Shown here: piece after piece, positions 1-7,794 of the stretch
Layout of the letters: each line of letters begins with the position of its first letter
How positions within the stretch are numbered: the stretch's first letter is position 1
NCBI GenBank assembly: GCA_023260315.1
Contig: JALQVQ010000305.1
Location: 1-13,729 of the forward strand
Length of the DNA: 13,729 bases
DNA from: Burkholderiaceae bacterium
GTDB taxonomy: Bacteria; Pseudomonadota; Gammaproteobacteria; Burkholderiales; Burkholderiaceae_C
Direction: 5' to 3'
Program-made: the position numbers and the translations under genes
The notes under the pieces: model-generated
Database searches by the model: none
Seen by the model: only the letters and a program-made list of their open reading frames with translations
What the model was told of the DNA's origin: nothing

Positions 1-182
1 CTGTCGATATCTTTGTGAAAGACCTTGGCTTGGTCTTGGATACGGCGCGTGCCACCAAATTTCCGCTGCCACTGTCGGCAACCGCCCATCAAATGTTCAT
101 GCAAGCCTCAACCGCAGGCTATGGTCGTGAAGATGATTCGGCAGTCATCAAAATTTTCCCTGGAATCGAACTCCCAAAATGA
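1..182 (+). CDS. ltnD: L-threonate dehydrogenase-like protein, C-terminal end (partial)
   Basis: This is the last 59 codons of a gene that starts before the window; the reading frame begins at base 3 and stops with TGA at 180-182. The visible peptide begins VDIFVKDLGLVLDTA and ends near SAVIKIFPG. A KDL motif, then a LPL segment, then a GYGREDDSAVIK tail is the typical C-terminal helical domain (NAD_binding_11) of the 3-hydroxyisobutyrate dehydrogenase superfamily. Family membership is seen in the sequence. The narrower call of LtnD, which oxidises L-threonate at C2 to 2-oxo-tetronate using NAD, is inferred from the otnK-otnC-otnI genes that follow. Its stop codon overlaps the otnK start as ATGA, so translation of the two is probably coupled. 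The Rossmann domain and catalytic lysine lie outside the window, so a related beta-hydroxyacid dehydrogenase is possible. Confidence 0.78.
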   Translation, partial: VDIFVKDLGLVLDTARATKFPLPLSATAHQMFMQASTAGYGREDDSAVIKIFPGIELPK

Positions 183-1483
183 CAAAGCCGCTGCTCGGCT
201 GTATCGCCGATGATTTCACGGGTGCCACTGATCTGGCCAACAACCTGGTACGTGCTGGTATGCGAACGATTCAGACCATCGGCGTACCCGCCACACTGTC
301 GCCTCTGGATGCAGACGCCATAGTGGTTGCATTGAAATCTCGAACCATCCCCGCGGCAGAGGCGGTTGCGCAATCGCTCGCGGCTTACGCGTGGCTACGA
401 GACCAAGGCGTGACGCAGGTCTACTTCAAATATTGCTCAACCTTCGACTCCACCCCCAAGGGCAATATTGGACCCGTGACTGACGCTTTGCTGGATGCCA
501 TTCATGGCGAAGGAAAGGGCTTCACGATCGTCTGCCCCGCTTTTCCCGAGAACCACCGCACCCTGTTCAACGGCCACTTGTTTGTCGGCGAACAGTTGCT
601 CTCTGACAGTGGTATGCGCCATCACCCGTTAACCCCCATGACCGATGCCAATCTGGTGCGCGTCATGCAGGCGCAAACCAAGCGCCAGGTGGGCTTGGTA
701 CCGCATCGCATCGTGGCGCAAGGGCCTGCGGCCATACGCGAGGCCTTCGAGGCGCTGGAAGCGTCCGGTGTGGGCATCGCGGTTGTCGATGCCGTGTCGA
801 ACGCAGACCTCATCAGCATGGGGCAGGCCTTGGCGGATACCAGCCTTGTAACCGCGGGCTCAGGTGTCGCCATTGGTTTGCCGCAAAACTGGCAAGCCAA
901 AGGGCTGCTGCAAAAACAGCATCGGGCCGATCTGTTGCCGCCCGCGATGGGTCATAAGGCGGTGATTTCTGGCAGCTGCTCAATGGCTACTAATGCGCAG
1001 GTTGCCCATTGGCAGCAAAGCAAACTGCCGTCGTTCCTGATTGACCCAATCGCCTTGGCAAAGAACGATCAGATCGAAAAAGATGCCGCTGAGTGGGCCA
1101 AAGCGAACCTGGCAAAGGGCCCCGTCCTGATTTACGCCACTGCCCCACCCGACCAAGTACAAGCCATTCAACAACAGCTCGGTATCGCCGCTGCTGGCGA
1201 GCTTGTCGAGCAGGCCCTGTCGCGCATCGCTGCGACGCTGGTCGAAGCCGGTGTTCGGCAACTGGTTGTTGCAGGCGGCGAGACCTCAGGCGCAGTGGTG
1301 CAAGCGTTGGGTGTTCAACGCATGACCATTGGTCCGCAGATCGATCCAGGCGTGCCCTGGACCGCCGTCAAATCGCCACTCAGTAACGGTGAGCCGCTGC
1401 ACATGGCCTTGAAGTCAGGCAACTTCGGCACCGTCGACTTTTTCCAGAAAGCATTCGACTGCCTAGGAGTTGCGCACGCATGA
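179..1483 (+). CDS. otnK: 3-oxo-tetronate 4-kinase (four-carbon acid sugar kinase, DUF1537 family)
   Basis: This cytoplasmic kinase of 434 residues, close to the usual family length of about 420, is expected to phosphorylate 3-oxo-tetronate at O4 with ATP in threonate/erythronate breakdown. The N-terminal substrate domain opens with the family hallmark ADDFTGATD at residues 10-18 and carries the KYCSTFDSTPKGNIGP block at 84-99. The C-terminal nucleotide-binding domain shows SGSCS at 264-268, the glycine-rich GGETSGAV loop at 366-373 and the terminal LKSGNFG motif at 411-417. No key motif is missing. The ATG overlaps the upstream ltnD stop (ATGA, 179-182) and its own stop overlaps the otnC start in the same way, so it is the middle of a coupled operon. 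The exact substrate epimer cannot be read from the sequence; the neighbouring isomerase and decarboxylase genes favour the tetronate rather than the D-threonate branch. Confidence 0.92.
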   Translation: MTKPLLGCIADDFTGATDLANNLVRAGMRTIQTIGVPATLSPLDADAIVVALKSRTIPAAEAVAQSLAAYAWLRDQGVTQVYFKYCSTFDSTPKGNIGPVTDALLDAIHGEGKGFTIVCPAFPENHRTLFNGHLFVGEQLLSDSGMRHHPLTPMTDANLVRVMQAQTKRQVGLVPHRIVAQGPAAIREAFEALEASGVGIAVVDAVSNADLISMGQALADTSLVTAGSGVAIGLPQNWQAKGLLQKQHRADLLPPAMGHKAVISGSCSMATNAQVAHWQQSKLPSFLIDPIALAKNDQIEKDAAEWAKANLAKGPVLIYATAPPDQVQAIQQQLGIAAAGELVEQALSRIAATLVEAGVRQLVVAGGETSGAVVQALGVQRMTIGPQIDPGVPWTAVKSPLSNGEPLHMALKSGNFGTVDFFQKAFDCLGVAHA

Positions 1484-2139
1484 CCGAGGACAGCAGTCGT
1501 CTTGAAATTTGCCGTGTTGGCGCTGCCCTGTATGCGCGGGGCTATGTGCACGCGAGCGCCGGCAACATCAGCGTGAGGCTCCCCGACGGAGGTTTTTTAA
1601 TCACACCCACAGACGCTTGTTTGGGTGATCTAAAGCCAGAGGCGTTGGCGTTGGTTGGCGCCGATGGTATTCAAATCAGCGGACAAAAGGCCTCCAAAAC
1701 ACTGCAACTTCACCGCCGGATCTACTCAGCTGAACCGAGCGCGGGCTGCGTTATTCACACCCATGCGACGCACTTGGTGAGCCTCAGCATCCAGGGCGTT
1801 TGGCGTGAGGCAGACATTGTGCCGCCCCTCACCCCCTACTTCGTCATGAAGGTCGGCCATGTGCCGCAAATCCCATATGGTGTGCCGGGTGCCACTGAGG
1901 TGGCATCCCAAGTCGCCACCGCCATCACGACGGCGCAAAGCGCTGCCTGTCCCATCCGTGCCGTTATGCTCGAGCGCTTGGGTCCGGTGGTCTGGCACGC
2001 ATCACCGGCGCAGGCCAGTGCCGTTCTGGAGGAGCTGGAGGAAACCGCCAAGCTCTGGTTGCAATCGGGGCGCAATGCCACACCATTGTCTGAGGCAGCG
2101 ATTCAAGCGCTGCGCGACACCTTCGGCGCAACTTGGTAA
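1480..2139 (+). CDS. otnC: 3-oxo-tetronate 4-phosphate decarboxylase-like protein (class II aldolase fold), with altered active-site residues
   Basis: This 219-residue protein has the class II aldolase/adducin fold and by position should be OtnC, which decarboxylates 3-oxo-tetronate 4-phosphate to dihydroxyacetone phosphate. Supporting motifs are SAGNIS at 26-31, ITPTDACLGDL at 41-51, the paired zinc histidines H93 and H95 in HTHATH, TPYFVMKVG at 118-126, and ELEETAKLW near 195-203, which is typical of OtnC. Two positions are odd. The family motif SKE, whose glutamate is the catalytic and metal-site residue, reads SKT (T74). The family motif NHG, which gives the third zinc histidine, reads RLG (L167). 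The frame is otherwise intact, so this is substitution and not decay by frameshift. The start overlaps the otnK stop (ATGA, 1480-1483). It may be a divergent enzyme, or inactive with another copy elsewhere doing the work. Confidence 0.82.
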   Translation: MTEDSSRLEICRVGAALYARGYVHASAGNISVRLPDGGFLITPTDACLGDLKPEALALVGADGIQISGQKASKTLQLHRRIYSAEPSAGCVIHTHATHLVSLSIQGVWREADIVPPLTPYFVMKVGHVPQIPYGVPGATEVASQVATAITTAQSAACPIRAVMLERLGPVVWHASPAQASAVLEELEETAKLWLQSGRNATPLSEAAIQALRDTFGATW

Positions 2140-2187
2140 GAAACCCTTTCACTCGGTTCTGTCATTATTTTTTAGCCACCCAAAAAG

Positions 2188-2994
2188 ATGCCTCAATTCG
2201 CAGCCAATCTCAGCATGCTCTATAACGAGCACGACTTTATCGATCGCTTCAAAGCCGCTGCCGCTGACGGCTTCAAGGCTGTCGAGTACCTCTTCCCCTA
2301 TGCCTTCGACGCAGATGCATTGAGAAAACAGTTGAAAGACAATGGCCTGCAGCAGGTGCTGTTTAACGCACCCCCTGGTCATTGGGATGGCGGTGAGCGT
2401 GGTCTTGCCTGCCTGCCCGGTCGAGAAGGCGAATTTAAGGATGGCTTTGCAAAAGCCCTCCGCTACGCCGAAACATTAGACTGCCCACGCATTCACGTGA
2501 TGGCCGGCCTCAAACCTGAGGGCGTGGACGCGCAAGCACTCATTGACACCTATCACGCGAACATCGCGTGGGCCGCTGATTTGGCCGCCAACGAGGGACG
2601 AGACGTCTTAATCGAGCCCATCAATACGCGGGACATGCCGGGTTATTTTTTAAACTTTCAGGCGCAGGCGCATGACATTGTCAATGCCATTGGCGCGCCG
2701 AATTTAAAGGTTCAAATGGACCTTTACCACTGCCAAATCATGGAGGGCGACCTCGCCATGAATCTCCGGAAGTGGCTGGCAACTGGGCAGGTGGGGCATT
2801 TGCAGATCGCTGGTGTGCCCATGCGTCACGAACCCGACGTCGGCGAAATCAACCACGACTACCTCTTCCAAGTCATTGATGCCCTGTCTGCTGATGGCGT
2901 GTGGGATGGCTGGGTGGGTTGTGAGTACCGGCCCGCCAAAGGCGCGGTACCCAACGGAACGTCTGACGGCTTGGGTTGGTTCAAGCGCCAATAG
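2188..2994 (+). CDS. otnI: 2-oxo-tetronate isomerase (hydroxypyruvate isomerase family)
   Basis: This 268-residue TIM-barrel protein of the xylose isomerase-like/Hyi family is expected to interconvert 2-oxo-tetronate and 3-oxo-tetronate, supplying the substrate for OtnK. The N-terminus [11 protein letters not shown], the [21 protein letters not shown] segment at about 59-79, and the barrel-end residues E143 (LIEPIN), D178 (QMDLYHCQ), H204 (GHLQIAG) and E246 (GCEYRP) match the metal and catalytic positions of the family; all are present. It follows otnC by a 48-bp gap, with only a weak A-rich ribosome site (AAAAAG) before the ATG. Hydroxypyruvate isomerase (hyi) is the closest alternative, but the otnK-otnC context favours OtnI. 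Its last 14 bases overlap the 3' end of the convergent fbpC gene, and no terminator is visible between them. Confidence 0.9.
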   Translation: MPQFAANLSMLYNEHDFIDRFKAAAADGFKAVEYLFPYAFDADALRKQLKDNGLQQVLFNAPPGHWDGGERGLACLPGREGEFKDGFAKALRYAETLDCPRIHVMAGLKPEGVDAQALIDTYHANIAWAADLAANEGRDVLIEPINTRDMPGYFLNFQAQAHDIVNAIGAPNLKVQMDLYHCQIMEGDLAMNLRKWLATGQVGHLQIAGVPMRHEPDVGEINHDYLFQVIDALSADGVWDGWVGCEYRPAKGAVPNGTSDGLGWFKRQ

Positions 2995-4060
2995 GTTGCG
3001 AGGGAAAGGCGACGACGTGGTCAACGATCGCCTCGATCCCAATCGGCTCACCGACGTGGTGGTCATGGTGACTCGGCACCAGTGCCAATACCTCGTGCCC
3101 GCTTGCGAGTCGAAGCGTGTAGAGGAATTCAGCGCCACGAAAGGCCTTTCGCAGGATCGTTGCTTTTGTGGGGGAGGCATCGACATGCACGATGTCATCA
3201 GCCCGCATTAAAACATCACACGTCTCATCGGCCTGAAGCGGACTTGTCGCTTCGAGCGGAAAGCGCCCGACGGGCGTCTCAATCATCCGAACGCCATCAA
3301 TCGCCTGAACGCGCGCCGGTAAAAACACGCCATCGCCAATAAACTCGGCGACAAAGCGGCTCGTGGGCTCGTGGTAGACGCCATACGCGCTTGCCCATTG
3401 ATGGAGGCGCCCCTGACGCATGACGCCAATCGCGTCCCCCATGGCAAAGGCCTCCTGTTGGTCGTGCGTCACGAGCAGAGCGGTCGCACCTGCCCGCTTC
3501 AAAATCTCTCGCAGCTCGTGCGACAAACGCTCCCTCAAGTCGACATCAAGGCTGGAGAACGGCTCGTCAAGTAACAACAGATCCGGTTTGGGCGCCAGCG
3601 CTCGCGCCAGTGCAACACGCTGTTGCTGCCCACCCGACAATTGGTGGGGGTATTTGTCCGCGTGGGACGTCAATTCGACCAGCGTCAAAACCTCGGCTGC
3701 ACGCGCCTGTCGTTCCGCCTTAGACCAGCCCTGCAAGCCATAGGCGATGTTGTCGTAAACGCTGAGGTGTGGGAACAACGCGAAATCCTGAAACACCATG
3801 CCGATCCGACGCCCGCCGCCACTGGGCCTGCTGTTTGCCGTCGCAACCACCGATCCCGCAATTGAGACCTGCCCGCTGGCAAGCGGCTCAAGGCCCGCGA
3901 TGGCTCGCAGCAACGACGTCTTACCGCAACCCGACGGCCCCAACAGGACACCAATGTCGCCAGCCTGCAAATCGAAGGACACCTGGTCAACAGCGACGCC
4001 CTGGCGATCACCCGCCCGGGTCCGGTAGTGCACACTGAGATCGGTAATTCGTAAAAACAT
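2981..4060 (-). CDS. fbpC: Iron(III) ABC transporter ATP-binding protein
   Basis: This is a 359-residue ATPase subunit of a ferric iron importer on the inner face of the cytoplasmic membrane. The ABC motifs are complete: Walker A GPSGCGKT at 41-48, Q-loop Q91 in [11 protein letters not shown], signature LSGGQQQR at 141-148, Walker B LLLLDEP at 161-167, and H-loop H199 in [10 protein letters not shown]-terminal regulatory part (about 245-359) starts with [10 protein letters not shown] and resembles the TOBE domain of FbpC/PotA-type ATPases. The partner permease gene fbpB lies divergently upstream, which supports iron rather than polyamine or sulfate as substrate. The ATG at 4058-4060 has no strong ribosome site; a possible -10 element TAGAAT lies only about 7 bases upstream of it on the minus strand. 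The stop lies inside otnI (14-bp convergent overlap). Confidence 0.9.
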   Translation of the reverse strand: MFLRITDLSVHYRTRAGDRQGVAVDQVSFDLQAGDIGVLLGPSGCGKTSLLRAIAGLEPLASGQVSIAGSVVATANSRPSGGGRRIGMVFQDFALFPHLSVYDNIAYGLQGWSKAERQARAAEVLTLVELTSHADKYPHQLSGGQQQRVALARALAPKPDLLLLDEPFSSLDVDLRERLSHELREILKRAGATALLVTHDQQEAFAMGDAIGVMRQGRLHQWASAYGVYHEPTSRFVAEFIGDGVFLPARVQAIDGVRMIETPVGRFPLEATSPLQADETCDVLMRADDIVHVDASPTKATILRKAFRGAEFLYTLRLASGHEVLALVPSHHDHHVGEPIGIEAIVDHVVAFPSQPIGA

Positions 4061-4145
4061 TGTTGATATTCTAGAGACGGGCCAGTTGCCGTCGCACCCG
4101 ATCTTACAATCCCCTCAGCCCTGCTGGGTTCTCACACCAAAACGC

Positions 4146-5774
4146 ATGTTTGCATCAACCACCCGCCGCCTCTTAACCGCTGCCCTCACAGTTGCAACGG
4201 CGGTTTTGGTGTTGCCGATCATCGCGATCTTCGCCACATGGTTCATACCCGGCACGGGCACAACCCGTTGGTTTCAGCACCTGATGACCACGGTCTTACC
4301 TGACTACACCCTCACGACACTGTGGCTGTGCGTCGGGGTTGCGGTGGGCGTCACCGTGGTGGGTTGCTTCAGCGCGCTTTTGGTCACCCTGTTTGAGTTT
4401 CGTGGACGGGACGTTCTGGCTTGGGCCCTTCTGTTGCCAATGGCCATGCCCGCCTATGTCGTGGCCTACGCTTACACAGATTTTTTACAACCGAGTGGTC
4501 CCTTATTGGCTGCATGGCAAGTGACTTTTGGGGCGGATGGTGTGCGGTGGCCCGATGTTCGCAGTCTGGGTGGCGCAATCGTCGTTTTCACACTCACCCT
4601 CTACCCTTACGTTTACCTCTTGGTTCGCGCTGCACTGCTGGCTCGTGCTGCCCGTCAGCTTGAGGCCGCTCATCTGCTGGGTGCCAGCGTTAGCCGACGG
4701 ATCCTGACCATCGCGTTGCCAATGGCCCGACCAGCGATCGCGGCCGGTGTTGCCCTTGTTTTAATGGAAACGTTGGCTGATTTCGGCGTCTCGAGCTACT
4801 TCGGCATTCAAACCTATACGGCGGGCATCTACAAGGCTTGGCTGGTTCTAGACGATGCCAATGCGGCGTCACAGTTAGCGTCACTGTTATTGGTTTTCGT
4901 GCTTGTTTTGCTCACCGTTGAGCAACGCGCACAGAAGCGCATGCGCTTCGGTAGTGCGCGGCCAAACGCGGTTTCGGCAAGCACACGGCCGGCCCGCCTG
5001 CGGGGCTGGCCGCGCTTTGCCCTTCTCGGGCTGGGTGTGCTTCCGGTCTTGCTCGGATTCGTGCTGCCAAGCGGAATTTTGTTGTCGCTGTGGGCAGACA
5101 GTGAACAAGCGATCGCTTGGGAGCGCTTCATGGCGTGGTGCCTAAACAGCCTGCGCTTGGGCGGCATCAGTGCGGTTTTAGCTGTGGCGTTGTCCCTTGC
5201 CCTGCTCGCGTCCAACCGACTGTGGCAGAGCCAATGGCTGTCGGCGATGACGCGGTTGGTGGGTCTGGGTTATGCGATACCCGGTGCGGTGGTGGTGGTT
5301 GGCATCCTGATGCCACTGCGCTGGTTCCAATCGGTCCCTGTCATCTCAGAGGCATCCTTCTGGGTCACGGCGACAAGCCTCGGTATCGTTTGGGCTTACC
5401 TGGTGCGATTCAGCGCGGTGGCCATGCAGTCGCTCCAGAGCGGCTATGCACGCATTCCCATGTCGATGGATGAGTCTTCGGAAACGCTGGGGGTACGAGG
5501 CTTTCAATTGTTTACGCGACTCCACTTACCCAACCTTCGCCCCAGCATCTATCTTGCCTCGCTGCTGGTGTTCATCGACGTCATGAAGGAGTTGCCGGCC
5601 ACGCTGGTACTGCGTCCCTTCAATAGCGATACGCTCGCCGTTGTGGCCTATCAGCTCGCACGGGATGAGCGGCTGGGCGAGGCGGCACTTCCCTCTTTGG
5701 CCCTGGTCGTCCTTGGCTTGATACCGGTCGTACTCGTCAGCCGTTCCCTGTCGAAGCAGACTGACGCCGCATAA
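4146..5774 (+). CDS. fbpB: Iron(III) ABC transporter permease (fused two-domain FbpB type)
   Basis: This large inner-membrane permease holds two copies of the binding-protein-dependent transport domain in one chain, as in FbpB/SfuB-type iron permeases. From the ATG at 4146 it is 542 residues, close to the usual length. Each half is very hydrophobic, with about six predicted segments per half, joined by a polar linker (RAQKRMRFGSARPNAVSAST). Coupling (EAA-like) loops can be seen in both halves: EAAHLLGAS followed by ALPMARPAIAAG, and ESSETLGV followed by HLPNLRPS. The frame stays open back to a TTG at 4086, but that would leave only 25 bp to divergent fbpC, and the ATG start gives a normal short basic N-terminus (FASTTRRLL) before the first membrane helix, so I prefer 4146. 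Neither start has a clear ribosome site. fbpA follows by 123 bp. Confidence 0.85.
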   Translation: MFASTTRRLLTAALTVATAVLVLPIIAIFATWFIPGTGTTRWFQHLMTTVLPDYTLTTLWLCVGVAVGVTVVGCFSALLVTLFEFRGRDVLAWALLLPMAMPAYVVAYAYTDFLQPSGPLLAAWQVTFGADGVRWPDVRSLGGAIVVFTLTLYPYVYLLVRAALLARAARQLEAAHLLGASVSRRILTIALPMARPAIAAGVALVLMETLADFGVSSYFGIQTYTAGIYKAWLVLDDANAASQLASLLLVFVLVLLTVEQRAQKRMRFGSARPNAVSASTRPARLRGWPRFALLGLGVLPVLLGFVLPSGILLSLWADSEQAIAWERFMAWCLNSLRLGGISAVLAVALSLALLASNRLWQSQWLSAMTRLVGLGYAIPGAVVVVGILMPLRWFQSVPVISEASFWVTATSLGIVWAYLVRFSAVAMQSLQSGYARIPMSMDESSETLGVRGFQLFTRLHLPNLRPSIYLASLLVFIDVMKELPATLVLRPFNSDTLAVVAYQLARDERLGEAALPSLALVVLGLIPVVLVSRSLSKQTDAA

Positions 5775-5775
5775 A

Positions 5776-5820
5776 GCAAAAGCCCGCGTTAGGGCCTTGC
5801 GTAGGGCACAAAATTTTTTT
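5776..5820 (+). terminator. Possible weak stem-loop and T-tract after fbpB
   Basis: Right after the fbpB stop, GCAA at 5776-5779 can pair with TTGC at 5797-5800 and GCCC at 5782-5785 with GGGC at 5792-5795, around a six-base loop, with a small internal bulge. A run of seven T follows only at 5814-5820, 13 bases after the stem, so it is not a standard intrinsic terminator. It may weaken read-through from fbpB into fbpA, leaving fbpA to its own promoter. Confidence 0.3.
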
Positions 5821-5823
5821 CGC

Positions 5824-5844
5824 AAATGGGAATGATTCCTATTT
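5824..5844 (+). promoter_or_regulatory. Candidate Fur (iron-responsive repressor) operator upstream of fbpA
   Basis: This is a 21-bp inverted repeat with left arm AAATGGGAAT, central G, and right arm ATTCCTATTT. Nine of ten arm positions pair; the exception is a G/T pair at 5828/5840. The AT-rich dyad with AATGATT at its core resembles beta- and gammaproteobacterial Fur boxes. It lies 53 bp before the chosen fbpA start, and a possible -10 hexamer TACAAT (5851-5856) follows directly, so Fur-Fe2+ bound here would block transcription. Its position before an iron-transport gene is strong context support. Confidence 0.7.
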
Positions 5845-5897
5845 ACAGATTACAATTCCTGCGGGATATCCCCAAAAATCCATTTTTTGAAAATACC

Positions 5898-6962
5898 ATG
5901 CGCCCCAACCTCATCAAGAACGTTCTCGCAAGCCTCGCGATCAGCCTGACCACTCTCGCCGCAGGACCCGCGGCCTTCGCGGCCGAAAACACACTGAATA
6001 TCTACTCAGCCCGGCACTACCCAACCGACGATGTGCTCTACAACGGCTTCACCAAGGCAACCGGGATACAAATCAATCGTGTGGATGCAGACGACGCCGG
6101 CATTCTGGCCCGCCTGCGCGCCGAGGGCCGTTACTCGCCAGCGGATGTGATCCTGTTGGTCGATGCCACCCGGTTGTGGCGCGCCGAACAAGACGGCTTG
6201 TTTGCCAATGTGCGTTCGCCGGAACTCGATGCAGCCATCCCTGCAAGCGTAAAGGGTGCGCCGGACGCCAATGGTGCCAGCGCATGGTTCGGCTTTTCTA
6301 GCCGTGCACGGATCGTGGTTTATGACAAAACCCGATTCACGGCAGCCGATGTGGCTACATACGCACAGCTGGCAGCGCCAAAATTAAAAGGCGCATTGTG
6401 CTTACGCTCCGGGTCACACCCCTATAACCTGAGCCTGTTTGGGGGCGTCCTGAAACACACAGGCGAGGCCGCCACAAAAGCATGGCTCGCCGGCCTCGTC
6501 GGTAACATGGCTCGGCAACCCAAGGGTGGCGATACCGATCAGATCCGTGCGGTGGCCTCCGGTGAGTGCGGCGTCGGCGTGACCAACAGTTATTACTTGG
6601 CGCGTCTCATGCGCTCTGACAAAGCCGAGGACAAAGCGGTCGTCGCGAAAATTGGTGTGGCCTTCCCGGACCAAGCGGGCTTCGGTACCCATGTCAACAT
6701 TGCGGGTGGTGCCGTGGCGAAATATGCCAAAAATCAAGCCAATGCGATTGCGTTTTTAAACTACCTCGCAACACCAGAGGCGCAAAAGCACTTCGCCAAT
6801 GGCAACAATGAATGGCCGCTCGCCAAAGGGGTCGTTGCCAGTAACCCTGCGCTTGACGCCATGGCTCCGAAAGGCTTCAAGGCCGACAGCCTCCCCATTA
6901 GTGACATTGGCTCGCAAGTAGACGCCGTTCAACGTCTCCTTGATCAGGTCAACTTCCGCTAA
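5898..6962 (+). CDS. fbpA: Periplasmic iron(III)-binding protein of ABC transporter
   Basis: This 354-residue periplasmic substrate-binding protein captures ferric iron for FbpB/FbpC. The frame is open back to 5826, but that ATG sits inside the candidate Fur operator, so I choose the ATG at 5898, which gives a standard signal peptide: basic MRPNLIKN, a hydrophobic core, and a probable cleavage after AAFA or AFAA (about residues 27-29). The mature part begins with NTLNIYSARHYPTDD, the usual opening of FbpA/FutA/IdiA proteins. The tandem tyrosines in VTNSYYLARL (Y232 and Y233), together with Y41 in SARHYPTD, fit the iron-coordinating tyrosines of the family. Other family blocks are AGILARLRAEG and the RSGSHPYNLSL hinge region. 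No clear Shine-Dalgarno site precedes the start. The gene converges on the short-chain dehydrogenase with a 20-bp gap. Confidence 0.9.
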   Translation: MRPNLIKNVLASLAISLTTLAAGPAAFAAENTLNIYSARHYPTDDVLYNGFTKATGIQINRVDADDAGILARLRAEGRYSPADVILLVDATRLWRAEQDGLFANVRSPELDAAIPASVKGAPDANGASAWFGFSSRARIVVYDKTRFTAADVATYAQLAAPKLKGALCLRSGSHPYNLSLFGGVLKHTGEAATKAWLAGLVGNMARQPKGGDTDQIRAVASGECGVGVTNSYYLARLMRSDKAEDKAVVAKIGVAFPDQAGFGTHVNIAGGAVAKYAKNQANAIAFLNYLATPEAQKHFANGNNEWPLAKGVVASNPALDAMAPKGFKADSLPISDIGSQVDAVQRLLDQVNFR

Positions 6963-6966
6963 TCAA

Positions 6967-6981
6967 ATCGGATCGGATCGG
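6967..6981 (+). repeat. Three tandem copies of ATCGG
   Basis: The pentamer ATCGG occurs three times in a row and fills most of the 20-bp gap between the convergent fbpA and dehydrogenase genes. It is a simple short repeat with no visible function. Confidence 0.85.
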
Positions 6982-6982
6982 T

Positions 6983-7771
6983 TCAGCCCCGCTGCGTGGC
7001 ACGCAGCGTGGGCAAGCCGACGCCAGCAGCATCAAAACCGCCATCAACAGCGAGCACCTGACCGTTGACGTAGCTGGCTTCGTCAGCGCATAGGAAGCCA
7101 ACCGTCGCGGCAATTTCCTCGCAGGTGCCATAGCGTTCAAGCGGAATGACATCGTGATAATCGCGGCGAATTTCAGCGCTGTGAACCTGCTTAGCCATTT
7201 CAGTGTCGACGGGGCCAGGCGCGACAGCGTTCACACGGATGCCGACTGTGCCAAGCTCGACCGCGTATTGCTTTGTCAAGTGAATCACCGCCGCTTTGCT
7301 GGTGCCGTAAGCCACTCGCAGCGTACTCGCCCGCAAACCCGATATGGACGCAATGTTCACGATACTGCCACGACCAGCGCGCTGCATGATCGGCGCGCAA
7401 GCCTGCGAGCACAGAAAGATACCGTCTAAATTGGTCCCCATGACGTGACGCCATTCATCGAAGCTTGTTTCAAGAATCGGCTTGAAAATCGCAACGCCGG
7501 CGTTGTTCACCAACGCATCAATTCGACCCCATTGCGCATCGACCGCCGCGATTGCTCGATTGACCTCATCGGGTTCGCTGACGTTACAGGTCAATGCGCT
7601 CACCGCCCCCTTCTTTGACAGCGTTGACGTTGCGTCACCGAGCGTGACCGCATCAGAGTCAAGCAGCGCGACGCGGTAACCGCGAGCCAAAAACCACTCG
7701 ACTATCGCGTACCCGATACCTCGCGCGGCACCGGTGACAACGGCAACAGGGGCTGAATCATTCATGGGCAA
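6983..7771 (-). CDS. Short-chain dehydrogenase/reductase (SDR), substrate unknown
   Basis: This is a classical SDR oxidoreductase of 262 residues (Rossmann fold, cytoplasmic). The cofactor motif TGAARGIG is at 13-20. D38 at the end of the second strand (VALLDSD) favours NAD over NADP. NNAG is at 89-92, the structural N114 is in MGTNLDG, the catalytic Ser is about 144 (NIASIS), and Y155 with K159 form the YGTSK motif; PG at 195-196 is also standard. The tail of about 15 residues after the VDGGF motif is longer than usual. The start is either TTG at 7769-7771, which has AGGAAA at 7780-7785 with an 8-base spacer, or ATG at 7763-7765 two codons later; the ribosome-site spacing favours the TTG. 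It lies 23 bp downstream of the GntR gene and is probably co-transcribed. Nothing in the sequence fixes the substrate; by context it may act on a product of the compound imported by the liv system. Confidence 0.87.
   Translation of the reverse strand: MPMNDSAPVAVVTGAARGIGYAIVEWFLARGYRVALLDSDAVTLGDATSTLSKKGAVSALTCNVSEPDEVNRAIAAVDAQWGRIDALVNNAGVAIFKPILETSFDEWRHVMGTNLDGIFLCSQACAPIMQRAGRGSIVNIASISGLRASTLRVAYGTSKAAVIHLTKQYAVELGTVGIRVNAVAPGPVDTEMAKQVHSAEIRRDYHDVIPLERYGTCEEIAATVGFLCADEASYVNGQVLAVDGGFDAAGVGLPTLRATQRG
6990..7008. other. Perfect 8-bp hairpin at the 3' end of the SDR gene
   Basis: CGCTGCGT at 6990-6997 and ACGCAGCG at 7001-7008 pair perfectly around a three-base GGC loop. The element is inside the last codons of the dehydrogenase gene and just past the fbpA stop. 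No T-tract follows it on either strand, so it could stabilise 3' ends or slow convergent polymerases, but it is not a convincing terminator. Confidence 0.35.
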
Positions 7772-7794
7772 AAAATCCGTTTCCTCATTAAGGT

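Noticed and set aside
25..213. Short plus-strand frame overlapping the ltnD end and otnK start
   Set aside because: The true frame here is the 3' end of ltnD, which has clear family motifs; this one has none.
2704..3198. Open frame of 164 codons on the minus strand across otnI and fbpC ends
   Set aside because: It overlaps two well-supported genes, has no recognisable domain and no ribosome site; it is explained as a shadow frame.
4086..4145. TTG start extending fbpB by 20 residues
   Set aside because: It would leave 25 bp to the divergent fbpC start, and the extra residues (proline- and serine-rich) are not typical before the first membrane helix.
5826..5897. ATG at 5826 extending fbpA by 24 residues
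   Set aside because: It starts within the candidate Fur operator and would put 24 residues before a normal signal peptide.
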